Below, piece by piece: positions 41,601 through 53,097 of a stretch of 64,000 nucleotides of DNA; the stretch's first letter is position 1, and each line of letters starts with the position of its first letter. The translations under genes were made by a program, and so were the position numbers. This stretch comes from Catenaria anguillulae PL171. Lineage: Eukaryota > Blastocladiomycota > Blastocladiomycetes > Blastocladiales > Catenariaceae. Where the stretch lies: NCBI GenBank assembly GCA_002102555.1, contig MCFL01000016.1, forward strand, positions 1-64,000. Reading direction: 5' to 3'. The notes under the pieces are model-generated. The model did no database searches, was not told the DNA's origin, and was given only the letters and a program-made list of their open reading frames with translations.

Positions 41601-42182
41601 ATACGCCTCGTGAGGCAGAGGAACGCGACATGGACGGAGTGCGAGGCGGCACGCCAGAGCGAGAGGGAGTGGTGGCTGATGTCATTCGAGCCGAGCCGGG
41701 CGTGAGTCCGCCACTACGGGTGCGCTGTTGTTGGCTGGAAGACATGGAAGAGTCTGTCGAACTGGTGCTAACCCGTTGGCTTGGCCGTCCGTGTGCATTG
41801 GCTGTGGCGAGAGGTGCGGACGTGTGTCCATAATTCGATTGGCCTTGCGCGGGCCCTGGAGACGGACGCATTGGAGTTGGCCGAACAGGGGTGCGGGCCG
41901 GGGTGCGGGGTTGCTGCTGGGTTGCATGAGGTTGCCGTGCCGGGGCGACGGCCTGCACTTTCTCCGCGGGGACAAAGAGGCCCGTGTCTGGCGGGCAGGC
42001 AAAGTAAGCGACGCCAGCCACAGCCCCATTGTTCTTGCCCGTGCCGACGGCGTCGAGTTGAACGCCAGCCCAGACGCCAGGCGGAAGTGCACGGGTCCGA
42101 GGAAGCGGAGGACGCCAGTTTGACCCGTGGCGGGGACGATGACCGAGTCACCAACTTGGACTTGTTGTTGCTGGCGCGACAT
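38617..42182 (-). CDS. CAP-Gly domain and long coiled-coil microtubule protein (CLIP-170 / p150Glued type)
   Basis: Three exons: 42182-40793, 40720-39045, 38957-38617. Intron 40721-40792 has GTACGT, a perfect TACTAAC and TAG; intron 38958-39044 has GTATGT and AAG. The protein is about 1,135 residues. An N-terminal CAP-Gly domain shows VGDSVIVPATGQTGVLRFLG, then GVWAGVQLDAV, KNNGAVAGVAYF and CPPDTGLFVP. A Ser/Pro/Arg-rich basic linker follows (residues about 80-270), then some 750 residues of coiled coil. Such proteins track microtubule plus ends or link dynein to cargo. One base is missing near 42080-42083, inside the CAP-Gly domain. No C-terminal zinc knuckle was seen, so the CLIP or dynactin assignment is open. 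Confidence 0.85.
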
Positions 42183-42950
42183 GAGCAGATGGGTGACGGG
42201 ATGTCAGGAAGAAGAAAGATGGGTGGCGGTGGTTCAGGCGCTGGCGCGCTGGCCGAAAAGAATTGCTTGGAGGCGGGCCGTTGAAGAACAGAACGTGTTG
42301 CGTGAGTGACACTTCAGAGCAGGGCGGAATTGGTCGAGAGTCTTCTTGTATTCTTAATGCTGCTGCACAGACCATGGCCATGGACTGCTGGACATGTACA
42401 TGGTATTGCGAGTCCCTTCGTGAACGTTGCAATTGGAAGAGGTCGCTCCGGAATGAGTGGATGATGGGCGCCAATGTTGGGATGGCGCCGTGTGGCGACG
42501 AGCGGTGCTCCAAATTGTGGCTGGTCACTGTGATCGGCGATCAATACAACCAAACTGCATTGTGATCAAGGCCAGACCAAGCAACTTCAAACATCTAATC
42601 ATTAAGGCGACAAGGGTCGATCGCCTCCAGCCAATCAGAAGCGCGGATTTGCGTCGATCTCCTGACTTCGAGCCAATCAGAAGCGCGAATTCGCGTCGAT
42701 CCCCTCAATGATGATTAATCACCTCATAAATTGCGCATACATTGTTGATTGATGATTGATTTATCGCCCAACTGACGGATTGCATCACCACTTGCCCACC
42801 AAATCGGCAACCCAATTCTTTGATGTTCGCTGATCTAGCTCTGATCTGCCGATCCCATCCAGCGCTTTCCACGGTCATCCTCACGGTCGTTGACTGTTGA
42901 GTGTTGGCTGTTGACTGCTTCTCCACGACCGCCAGACGATATTCTGTGCA
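42183..42950. promoter_or_regulatory. intergenic region with two 42-bp-period repeats containing CCAAT boxes
   Basis: AGCCAATCAGAAGCGCG followed by ATT(T/C)GCGTCGATC occurs at about 42627-42663 and 42669-42705. CCAAT motifs suit a promoter, here between the CAP-Gly gene (minus) and the Helitron gene (plus). The Helitron 5' end (expected to start TC after an A) must lie in this region but could not be fixed. Confidence 0.45.
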
Positions 42951-45900
42951 ATGGATCACTTTCGCCCACCGCCGCCACATGGCCCTTTCAGACCCCCGGC
43001 GCCGTACGGGCCTGGCTTCCGGCCGCCTGCGCCTGAAATGGATCACTTTCGCCCACCGCCGCCACATGGCCCTTTCCGGCCGCCTCCACTTGATTCTACT
43101 CCTCGACCTGGCTTCGGTATGTGCACACCCTCCCGCGCCGCGCGTACTCGGCGATTCTCACCACTTTCGTGAATATTAAGTGCCAATGCCGCCCCGCCCT
43201 TCCCATTATGGACCGCCGCCTCTGTATGGGCCGGGCGTCCGCCCTCCCCTCATGCAGCCCGCGATTCGACCCGGATTCGGTATGGAATATGGAAAAATGG
43301 AGAATCAGTTTTCACGTCTAGCCGTTTTCTGACGCCCCCTTGCATTGTGTATTGTAGTTCCTATGCCTCTCCGTCCGCCGCAAGTTTTTATTCCTCCTCC
43401 ACCAGATTTGGACGCGTATACGTACACCACTCTGCGCGACGTCATGTCTTTCGATACCATTGCTGTCGGCGAGATGAACTACGAGCCCAACCACGTCCAT
43501 TGCTACAAGCAACTCGCGGTCACTGGCTATGACACGTCCCGCCTTTCCAGACACACCTTGCGTCCCCGTGCTACTCTGTGTCGGTATTGCGGGGCCCTCA
43601 TGTGGCTCGAGGAACGGGTGGTCGGGTCTTCGCTCGGGCAGCCACGCTTTGGACGGTGCTGCAACCATGGGAAAGTCGCTCTTGAGCCCATCAAGGGTAC
43701 CCCAGGGCCATTGGCGGATTTGTTGTTGAAGACTGTCCCTGGATCTGCCACATTTATCGATTTGATCCGCAAGTACAACTCTGGGTTTTGCATGACATCC
43801 CTTGGTGTGAACGTCGATCAGTCTGTGACGTACGGGCAAGGTATGCTTTTTTTCTCACAGTTGATTGCCCTTGAGTCAGTAGCTGACAGTTGCTTTTTGC
43901 AGGTCCGCCGACTTTCCGAGTTTCGGGTGAGGTCGTGCATTGGATGGGGCACTTGGTTCCGCCTGAGCAAGCAAGCATTGGCGGTGATGGGGTGCAGCCA
44001 CGTCCACGTCTCATGTATCATCAATTGTACATTTACGATCCGCAACATGAACTTGATAATCGCTTGGCTTTCATTCCGGACTTGAACGAGGCCGTGACAC
44101 GTCAACTCCAGACCATGCTTCATGCCGTTAACCCATTAATCCGACTCTTTCGGACTGGCGCTGAGCGCCTTCAAACCTACCCGGACTTGAATCTCCGTAT
44201 CGTCTTCCTGGATCCGGATCGGCGCCACAACCGCACATACAACCGTCCAACAGCCAATGAGGTCGGTGGGATCATGCTTGATGATGGATCAGCAACCACC
44301 CATGAACGCGACATTGTGATTGAACGTCGCGGCGCACCATTCCCAGAGCGGATCTCTTACATGCATGCGAGCTACATGCCCATGCAGTATCCTCTTCTGT
44401 TCCCGCAGGGTGACCTTGGGTGGCATAATGCTATTGTGTTGTCTGGGCCAAATGCTCATGCTCCACATGTATCTGCGCGAGGCGACGATGATGAAGGCGA
44501 CATTGATGAGGAAGAGGAGCAAAGCGAGCGTGCTGGATACGTGACCTTGATGCGTTGGTTTGCGTATCGTCTTTTTGAGCGGCCTGGCGATGGGATTTCA
44601 TTGCGATATGGCGGTCGGCTGTTACAGCAGTACTTGGTGGATGCCTATGCAATTGTCGAGCAATCAAGGCTGCTGTGGGTCCGATTGAATCAAAGCAAGA
44701 TCCGCTCCGAGCTATACAGTGGTACGTTGAGAAGCAGCTTCTCTTTCCTGTTTCATCAGTTGACTGACTGCGGTCCTTTCTGCCTTTGCTCCAGGTTTGC
44801 AAGATTTCCTTGCACAAGCCGATGGACAAGCGGTCAACAGCGGCAATGTTGGTCGCCGCGTTGTCCTGCCATCATCTCATACTGGCGGCCCGCGGCAAAT
44901 GACGCAGCTGTACCAGGACGCTATGGCCATTGTGCGCGAGCATGGGCCGCCGACGCTCTTTATCACCTTTACATGTAACCCGGACTGGCCAGATATCAAG
45001 CAGGCCTTGCCGCGACGGCAAAATGGCGAGTACTTGACTCCATCCGATTGCCCAGACATTGTTTGTCGGGTATTCATGATGAAGTTTGCCGAGTGCCGTC
45101 GATTGATGTTTGAGATGGGCATTTTTGGGAACGTGGTTGGTCGCATCTGGGTTGTCGAGTTCCAAAAGCGCGGGCTGCCCCACGCACACATGCTCTTGAT
45201 TCTTGACGAGGAGTCCAAGCCTGTTGAACCTGCCGATTTCGATCGATTCATTTGCGCAGAGATCCCTGATCCGCAAAAAGACCCCGAGCTGTTTGAGACC
45301 GTGACCAAGTCCATGATCCATGGGCCATGTGGAACAGCCAACCCCAATGCGCCATGCATGGTTGACGGGCGCTGTTCAAAGGGTTACCCAAAGGCCTTTC
45401 GGGAGGAGACGACATTGGACGAGGCGACTGGCTACCCTCTCTATCGGCGTCGCAATAACGGTGTCACGGTCGAGGTTGGTGGGCATGTTGTTGACAATCG
45501 CTGGGTCGTGCCATACAATCCAGTGCTCTTGAAGTTGTTTAATGCGCACATCAATATCGAGATTTGCGTGTCGCCGGGTGGTATCAAGTACCTCTTCAAG
45601 TACGTGTACAAGGGGTCGGATCGCGCCAGAGTTGCTATTGCTCAAGGAGCTGACACACCAACCCAGAACGATCAGACGGAGATTGTCGATGAAATCAAGC
45701 GCTACCTTGACGCTCGGTACATCACGCCTCATGAAGCGTGCTGGCGGATTCTTTACTACCCGCTGCATCAAGAATGGCCCACTGTTGTCCGCCTTCAAGT
45801 CCATTTGGAGGGTGAGCAGATGGTGACGTTCAACGAAAACGACGACTTGCAGTATGTGGTCAACAATGCTGCGAACAAGGATACGACTTTGACGGCGTGG

Positions 45901-48036
45901 TTCAAGGCCAATGAAAAATACCCGTGGGCCAACCAGTACACCTATGTCGAGTTTCCCAAGCACTTTGTCTGGCAGAAGGGTACACGCGAGTGGACGCCAC
46001 GGACACGAGGTGTTGCTGTTGCGCGGATCTACTATGTGCCGCACATTCTCAAGGAGCGCTTCTACTTGCGCATGCTGCTCAACATTGTCTGTGGCGCCAA
46101 GGGATTTCAGGACATGATGACGGTTAATGGTGTTGTTTGCACAAGCTACAAGGACGCCTGTTTCCTGCGCGGTCTGTTGCAAGACAACCGCGAGTGGGAT
46201 GTGACTTTGCGCGAAGCATCAACATTTCAATCAGGCCGGCAGCTGCGCTCACTGTTCGCAACCATTTTGGTGTTCTGCGAGGTGACGGATCCGCTCGCGC
46301 TGTGGGAACAGCATTACGGGGCCATGGTGGATGACATTGTGCATCGCTCGCAGGTCGAGGATTTGAATTGGTCGGATGACGAGATCAAGCACATTGCCCT
46401 GCGGCAGGTCGACCGTGTGTTGCGGCAGCATGGGAAGTCATTGGCGGATTACCCGCCAATGCCGGTTCCGCCACCCGAGCCTGCGGAGGAGTTAGGTGGC
46501 AACACTTTGATTCGAGACCAGCGGGCGCTGTGTACCGTGGCACTGCAGGAGTTTTTGGAGGCGAACTTACCAAGGTTGAATCAAGACCAGCGCGCAACCT
46601 TTGACGCGATTGTTGGTGCCGTGGACGGGCGAAGCGCGGCCGTCTTCTTTGTTGATGGACCAGGTGGGACTGGCAAGACATTCACATACAAGGTCATCCT
46701 TGCGCATTTGCGGACCCATGGCCACATTGCTCTTGCCGTTGCCTCTTCCGGCATTGCCGCAACACTTTTGCCTGGTGGGCGAACTGCGCATTCACGTCTC
46801 AAGATTCCATTGTCATTGAATCCGAGCTCTTGGTGTTCCATTCCCAAGCAGGGTCACATTGCCGAGCTCATCCGTGCTGCTTCAGTCATCATCTGGGACG
46901 AGGCGTCTATGATTCATCGGCATGCCTTCGAGGCTGTGGATAGATCCCTAAGGGATGTCCGAAACGAACCCAATTTGCCGTTCGGTGGCATGGTCGTCGT
47001 GTTTGGTGGCGATTTTCGGCAGACGCTTCCCGTTGTGCCAAGGGGTGGCCGTGCCGAGACTGTCTCTGCATGCATCAAGCGATCCGACCTTTGGCGACAT
47101 GTTACGACTTTGCGTTTGACGATCAACATGAGGGTCCGCAGTGTCGGAAACGATGCTGGCGTGTCCATCCAAGAGTTTGCAGACTGGTTGCTGTTTGTTG
47201 GCGAGGGGCGGCATTGTCATCCTGGGGACCCGAATCCCCCTCCGCTCCCAATCCCTCAAGCATTTACGTTGCCGATTCCTGCGCTAGCTGATCGGGATCC
47301 GTTGCTGGGCATTGCCACTCCACTCATTCGGTTTGTCTACCCAAATCTTGGCCATCGCATTTCGTCGCATTCTGTCCAGTCTGGTGTGAGCGATGATTGG
47401 TTGGCGGAGCGCTGCATCCTGGCCCCTTTGAACGAGGACATTTATGGTATCAACAGCGCCATTATCCGCACCCTGCCTGCCGAGCCGCACGTGTATTCAA
47501 GTGCTGATTCTGTCGCGGAAGAACCGGTCACTGATGACCAGCCGTCGTATCCTGTCGAGTACTTGAACACTTTGCAAGTACCGGGTATTCCTCCGCACAA
47601 GTTGGAACTCAAGCCTGGAGTGCCGGTTATTCTCCTTCGTAACTTGGACCCCGAGGCTGGTCTCTGTAACGGAACCCGTTTGATTGTCGTCCAGTGTGCC
47701 TCGCGGGTCGTGTACTGTCGCATTCTGTGTGGGCCAAATGCCGGGCAATTCGTCCATATCCCTCGCATCGATTTCATTACCAATGAGGACGCCCGCATGC
47801 CTATCCGTTTGCGTCGCCGTCAGTTTCCGCTCTTGCCCGCTTTTGCGATGACCATCAACAAGTCGCAGGGCCAGACCTTTAATTGTGTTGGTGTGTTGCT
47901 GCCGCGTCCTGTTTTTTCGCATGGCCAACTGTATGTTGCAGTATCTCGCTGCACATCTCCTGCCAGTTTGCGTATTTTCCCTTGCTCAGAAGACCGTAGT
48001 CACACACCCAATGTTGTGTATCACGAAATCTTGTAA
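42951..48036 (+). CDS. Helitron Rep-helicase, five exons
   Basis: Exons 42951-43116, 43181-43279, 43358-43840, 43903-44721, 44795-48036 give 1,602 residues; all four introns are phase 1 with GT-AG ends. A Pro-rich N-terminus (two copies of MDHFRPPPPHGPFRPP) leads to a Cys finger (CRYCGALMW, GRCCNHGKV), the Helitron-like N domain (YVTLMRWFAYRLFERPGDG), the HUH Rep nuclease (FQKRGLPHAHMLLIL; tyrosines in IKYLFKYVYKG) and a Pif1-like helicase (GPGGTGKT, WDEASMIH, GGDFRQTLPVVP, NKSQGQTF, YVAVSRCT). It nicks one strand and unwinds it for rolling-circle transposition. No stop or frame break: likely intact and young. Confidence 0.93.
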
Positions 48037-48068
48037 TAAATGCAGTGGTTGGGCTCACGCAGAATGTG

Positions 48069-48096
48069 GCCGGGCAAAGCCGGCGGGTCGCGCTAG
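48069..48096 (+). other. Helitron 3' terminus: hairpin and CTAG end
   Basis: GCCGG (48069-48073) and CCGGC (48080-48084) form a 5-bp stem with loop GCAAAG, followed 8 bp later by CTAG (48093-48096) and a T. Helitrons end in a short hairpin and CTRR and insert between A and T, so this fixes the right end 60 bp after the stop codon. Confidence 0.85.
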
Positions 48097-48291
48097 TACA
48101 ACATATACACGCGACTCATACCTTCCGATCCCACCACCCGCTGGACATGGCGAGAACGTTTATATAACTGTTGCGATGACAATCAACGCAGACGGACTCC
48201 CAATACCACCTCCAAATCAACTCAAAGCATTGAATACGCAACAGAACAGCGCACTGCTTGATTCGGATAGACAAACCACCCACCAAGCACG

Positions 48292-50293
48292 ATGGACCCG
48301 CCACCCACAACCGAAACCACCAACGTGGCGTCCGAGGATGGGTCGCCACAGACCGGCCCCGACTCTTCCCCAACGGATTCAGAAATGAAAAGTAGTGCAT
48401 CGTACCCTCAAAACGATAGTATGGACTCGGGTCCGCACGCAGAATCAGCAAACCAAGATTTCGCTGTTCCGCTGGAAGACGTAGTACAAGCTTCAGGAAA
48501 CGGGGACAGTGACATTACAACAAATGTCGACGTCATGGACTCAACCGCATCCCATGATGCGACCGCCAATGTGATGAGCGAGTCACTTGAACAAGGCCAA
48601 CCGTCACTTATTGGGCCCGAAGAGCAGCAGTCTGCCTTAGCTGACCATAAGGACCTTGATCAAGAACCCGTGTCGGACAGCAGTCACCCAGGCCCACTTC
48701 CAGACATATTGACCGATGACTCGGCTTCGCCAAAAATGCGGACAGACAGCAATCCTCTTCCCTTGGCCGATCAGGATGTGCCTGCCTCGTCGGTTCTGAA
48801 TGCAGATTCTGGCGTCGCAGTCGCGCCAGCTGAGTCAACTTCCACGCAACTGCCAGAGGCTGACAGCGTAGCGACAAAAACAGCATCGATGAGTCCTGCT
48901 GCTGACGTTTCAGATGCGGCTCAGAATCACATTGAAGGTGAACTACAGCATCCATCGAGCGAAACTCAACTGAGTGATGAAGAGGTGGCTGTGCGCGACG
49001 CCTGCATTGCTCGAATCAAGTCGGCCCTATTGGCACAGGAGTCTATGAGGGTTGTCAATGTCGCTCTCCAACACAAACTGAGCGATTTGTTTCGCAAGCG
49101 GAGGGTACAAAAAACGTCAAGTCCTTCTCGCTTCTTGCAAAGTCTGGCTAATCGATGGACATTTATTTGTCCATAGGCTGAGGACAAAAACAACGAGCCC
49201 GACAAGTCTGTCACCGACCAAGATCAACGATTCGCCAATGTCATGACCAGTCTGAAGCAACTTCGGAGCGAATACGACACAATGGAGCGCATGCAACAAC
49301 AGGTGGATCAGGAATTCAAGGTAGCACTCTTTAAAACCGGCTCAATTCCCGTGGCGAGTTGAAGACAAATGATGATTGCAACGCTTGCTGACGTCTATTT
49401 GTGCCTAGGCCAAGCTGCAAGACCGCAAGCAAGAGTTTTCGGAGCGCTCGGAAGAATTTCGCAAGTACCGCCGCCAAGTTGCAGTAAGCTCTGAAAACAG
49501 CCGCACGGGAAAATCTATTCCCCTCAAGGTCGTTGAGCAACTTGAAGCACAAGATTCGCGCAAAGAGGCAGAGGTTGCCGCCGTGCGATTGGAAAACATC
49601 AAGTTACGGAACAAGCTCAAGAGGCATGAGCAAACTCTTCGCCAAAAGGAGGAATTGGCAGAGGGACTTCATTTGATTGATTTTGAGCAGCTCAAAATCG
49701 AAAATCAAACGTACAATGAAAAGATTGAGGAAAGGAATGAGGTGCGTTGTCCATGTTCATGTCATTCGTCTTAGTGCTGGTTCAGAGGTAAAAGACTGAC
49801 GCCCCGGCGCCAATATGCAGGAACTGATGAAACTACGCAAGAAGATTACAAACGTGGTGCAGGTCCTTGCGCACATTAAGGAAAAGCTCCAGTTTGTCCA
49901 AGAAGAGAACAATTGCCTGTCGGGTGATTTGTCGGCCATTGATGCTCAGGTCGGCGAAGAGCGGGATCAACTCCCAGTTGCCAAGCAACAGCGGGATCAA
50001 CTGCGCAGTCGCAACAACTATCTCAAAGAGAAAAACGGCTTGTTGGGGAACGATGCTCTGTTGCGAGATTTTGAGCAACGAGTGGTGCGTCGTCCACTCC
50101 TCTTTGCTTTGACTCTTGGCACCATGACGTGACAAGCTAACGATGAGCTGGGCCTCTGATTTAGGATGAGGTGCAGGATCTCAAGTCCGAGCTAACCCAT
50201 TTGCAGGAGCTTTACAGCCGATTGACGCGCTCGGTGAAGGTTCAACAAGTACAAACATACAATCAAGCGGTCCTCCCTTTGATTCTCAATTGA
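48292..50293 (+). CDS. CFAP184: CFAP184/CCDC96 ciliary coiled-coil protein
   Basis: Exons 48292-49104, 49177-49320, 49409-49741, 49821-50084, 50165-50293; all joins keep the frame and give 560 residues, close to the human length. The acidic, Ser/Thr-rich N-terminal half is disordered. The C-terminal half is the conserved coiled coil with EGLHLIDFEQLKIENQTYNE and NNYLKEKNGLLGNDALLRDF, the signature of CCDC96. Intron 4 has a CTAAC branch site. In cilia this protein pairs with CFAP263/CCDC113 on the 96-nm repeat of the axoneme (established for other organisms). Its presence and intactness imply a flagellated stage. It begins about 200 bp after the Helitron end. Confidence 0.87.
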
Positions 50294-50558
50294 TTGCTAA
50301 AATGTTGCATTGAATATAAAACAGTACTTGTGTTGACGTGTCCAATCACAATCAGCAAAATGTGCCGCCAACGCTTCAGGACAGGACAGTGATGTGAGAA
50401 CAAACCACTTACCCTCGAAGTGTGGTGTCATGGATTGTTTGCACTTGCGTTTGTGAGTGTTCGCGAGCACGCCCAGCTCTTCATCATCGAGTTGATTGCG
50501 TAATGACTTTTTAAACATTCAGGCATAAAAACAAACATGCATCAGCGCATTGAATACC

Positions 50559-51580
50559 ATGGATCACATCACAGAACGTAATGGTCGGCCCAGCACCGCT
50601 TCGCAGCCGTCCTCCACCCGCGTTTCGAAAGTGGTACTCACATCAATCGATTGATGACTGATGCCGGACCAGCTCCTCTGACTCATGTTCCACAGAAGGT
50701 TTCCCCTGTCCTTGCAGTCAGCTCCCCCACGGCGCGGGGCGGGAGTCGATTGAAACCATTAGGGTACTCAAGTAGCAACAGACACGACCTGCGCATAAGT
50801 GTGGTGCGTGAGCAGCAGCGAAAACAACATCAAGTGAGCCTGCTTCCATCAACACAAGTCACCAAAAGCAAAACTCCTGACTCGACATCATCATCGGCCT
50901 TTCCCACGGAGCTATTATTGCGCAAGTCAGGTCTGATAGCAGCGTCGGATAGTGGTGTTCTCGTTGGGGATTCAACTATCGTCACCGATGACCTTCATTA
51001 CAGCAAAACAATAGTTGAGCCGGCTCCCTCTCCGCCGCCATCCACATCATCGCGGACGTCGCTGCCTCCGGAGACGACCCTGGAGCGGCCGCTTCTTTTC
51101 TTGCAACACTTACAAGTAGTATGGGGTGTAGAGCCTGCCGACGTCTCCCATTCGCAAGACATTAGTATCGAGACCGAGCTCAACACACGTTACAATCACT
51201 TTCATGGAACAAGATTGACTCCAGAAGACGTGTTTCGCGAGGTGGATAAGAAGAAGTCGGGCAAGGTGTGCTTTCCTGAGGGACACCTGGAGCAAGTTCA
51301 TGTGTACACGCTAGCACACCAGCAAGCGTCACATCAATGCCAAGGCGAGGCCGCCTCTATCTCCAACACCTCGGACAGTGAGTCCGGGAGCTCACAATGG
51401 AGCTATACGACGCAAGATCTTCTATGCACGGGTGGATTGCTGGCTAGCAATCCGATTCCGCATCCTGGTGTCAAAGACCCCCCCGTTGCAACGACAGTGA
51501 TGCCGTCACGTGCATCATTGTTCCTGAAAACATTTCTCCTCGCCGGTCGCATGCAAACGTTCACAAGATCACGCCCCTAG
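50559..51580 (+). CDS. unrecognised protein, probably two exons
   Basis: An ATG at 50559 (MDHITERNGRPSTASQ) joins, by removal of about 66 nt ending at 50696, to a frame open to TAG at 51580; total about 320 residues. It is Ser/Pro-rich with a more ordered stretch TRYNHFHGTRLTPEDVFREV and then DKKKSGKV. At a run of seven C (51479-51485) a one-base change would switch to another open frame, with LETTAFQESG and VAAGLKALLVKMKLSG, ending near 51758. Either end could be right. No family recognised. Confidence 0.5.
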
Positions 51581-52340
51581 GACTCGAGACCACTGCGTTT
51601 CAGGAGTCCGGAGCAAATCGAGCATCCCTTGGTCGAAAAGCTGAGGTCATTGGGCGACTGCCATGGAGGCAACGTGTGGCAGCTGGATTGAAGGCGCTGC
51701 TTGTCAAGATGAAGCTCAGTGGTTGTGTGCCAGGAAGGGACCACGGCTCTGTCGCATAATGAAAAATGACATGCATTACCGATAAGGGAATAGAAAAATC
51801 CGCCCTGAACCTCTCTCATTGCTTCACTTGTCTCGACGCGAGGGGAAAACCAAGTGGGAACAACGTCTGCCGATCCACCGCCCGATCGATCGTTCCTTCC
51901 TTCTTCAAGCACGAAAATCACTTTAAAATAATCGGGCACAAAAAGGCGACATCAATGTACCCACTCTCGAACCAGTCACCTTCGGCATTTTGATTCCAAC
52001 TATCACTTGCGAGATATCAATACATCGGTTTCGTCGTTCACCCTCGCCACCACACAACGCCACACCTAACCCTCGTTGCCCGACAATTCATCATCGGCAC
52101 ACAACCTGGCACACACAAGTCGCAACCTGGTTCGACCTCTCCTCGCGCGTCCACCGCTACCCGCCACCAAGAAAGCTTCAGTGACCCCTTCTTTCGCCGT
52201 GTGCATTCGTTTCCCTTCCTTCTGCTGAGCCCGTGCGTTGACGCCCGTCTCGCATCCTTTGTCATTTCGTGTCAGGCTTGGGCCGTTGACCACTGAATCG
52301 CATCTGTGGTCTTCCTTTTGTGCGCAGTCGATTTTACGTC
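51581..52340. other. intergenic, ENSA upstream region
   Basis: No further gene is supported apart from the possible extension of the previous gene to about 51758. A TTTTGTGCGCAG acceptor-like site 13 bp before the ENSA start may end a 5'UTR intron. Confidence 0.35.
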
Positions 52341-52682
52341 ATGGCATCCCAAGGTTTATCCCCTGAAGTCCTCGCTGCGGAAAGTCGCAAGGCGCAAGCC
52401 AAATACGGCAACATCACCCCCAAGAAAGGGCTCCTCGGCAAGAGCCTCAAAGGCCAGGAGCGCAAGTACTTTGACTCCGGAGACTATGCCATGTCCAAAG
52501 CTGGTAAAGCCGGTCCCGATACAACGGTCGGATCAGCTCATCCCACGCCCGAAATGATCCCCCACTCACATCCGCCGACCGTCTCTGCGTCAACATCTCC
52601 CGCAAAGGAAAGCTCCCTGCTCAAAGAAGTTCCGGCTGCGAGCGCTTCAGGCAGTGGATCAGGCCCTGAGCGAGGTGCTTGA
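52341..52682 (+). CDS. endosulfine family (ENSA/ARPP19, yeast Igo1/2)
   Basis: 113 residues from MASQGLSPEVLAAE; an ATG 21 bases upstream is in frame but the family starts near here. The core GLLGKSLKGQERKYFDSGDY followed by AMSKAG is diagnostic, with the serine of FDSGDY being the site phosphorylated by Greatwall kinase (Rim15 in yeast). The phosphorylated form inhibits PP2A-B55 to allow mitosis or quiescence entry. The C-terminal half is Ser/Pro-rich and disordered, as usual. Single coding exon. Confidence 0.87.
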   Translation: MASQGLSPEVLAAESRKAQAKYGNITPKKGLLGKSLKGQERKYFDSGDYAMSKAGKAGPDTTVGSAHPTPEMIPHSHPPTVSASTSPAKESSLLKEVPAASASGSGSGPERGA

Positions 52683-53097
52683 GTGCCCGAGTTGTTCATC
52701 CGTTGTCAGTTACCCTGAGCCGCAGTTCCCAATGGCAGCATTCTTCTTATTTCCGTCTATTGTTGCTTTCTGCTTCTGTTCACAGCTTCCGTATGCGCCT
52801 CATGACATGTTGGCGCGATCCTCCGCCCAAGCGGCGGAGATTTTTTTTTTCTTTCAGTTTCTGCCTTCCCTGGTCAAAATTGTTATCCCATCTCTCTTTA
52901 TGCTTCCCTTCTCTCCGGAGCACTGGCGACGACCCTTCCTGATCACCTTGCTGGCACATGCTCCTATGGCAGTGCTCGTCTCTTTCTCTCTTGACATTCC
53001 CTTTATCTATTTGTCGCTTTTCGATGCGTATCCGTGTCCTCGTTTCGATCATGCAAACGTCATAACTCTTCTTCTTGTTTAGTCAAAAGGGATGTAC
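52683..53097. other. intergenic between convergent genes
   Basis: Holds the 3' ends of ENSA (plus) and XPF (minus). Pyrimidine-rich, nothing coding recognised. Confidence 0.4.

Noticed and set aside
45376-46182. Minus-strand open frame inside the Helitron
   Set aside because: Shadow of the Rep-helicase coding strand, with no support of its own.
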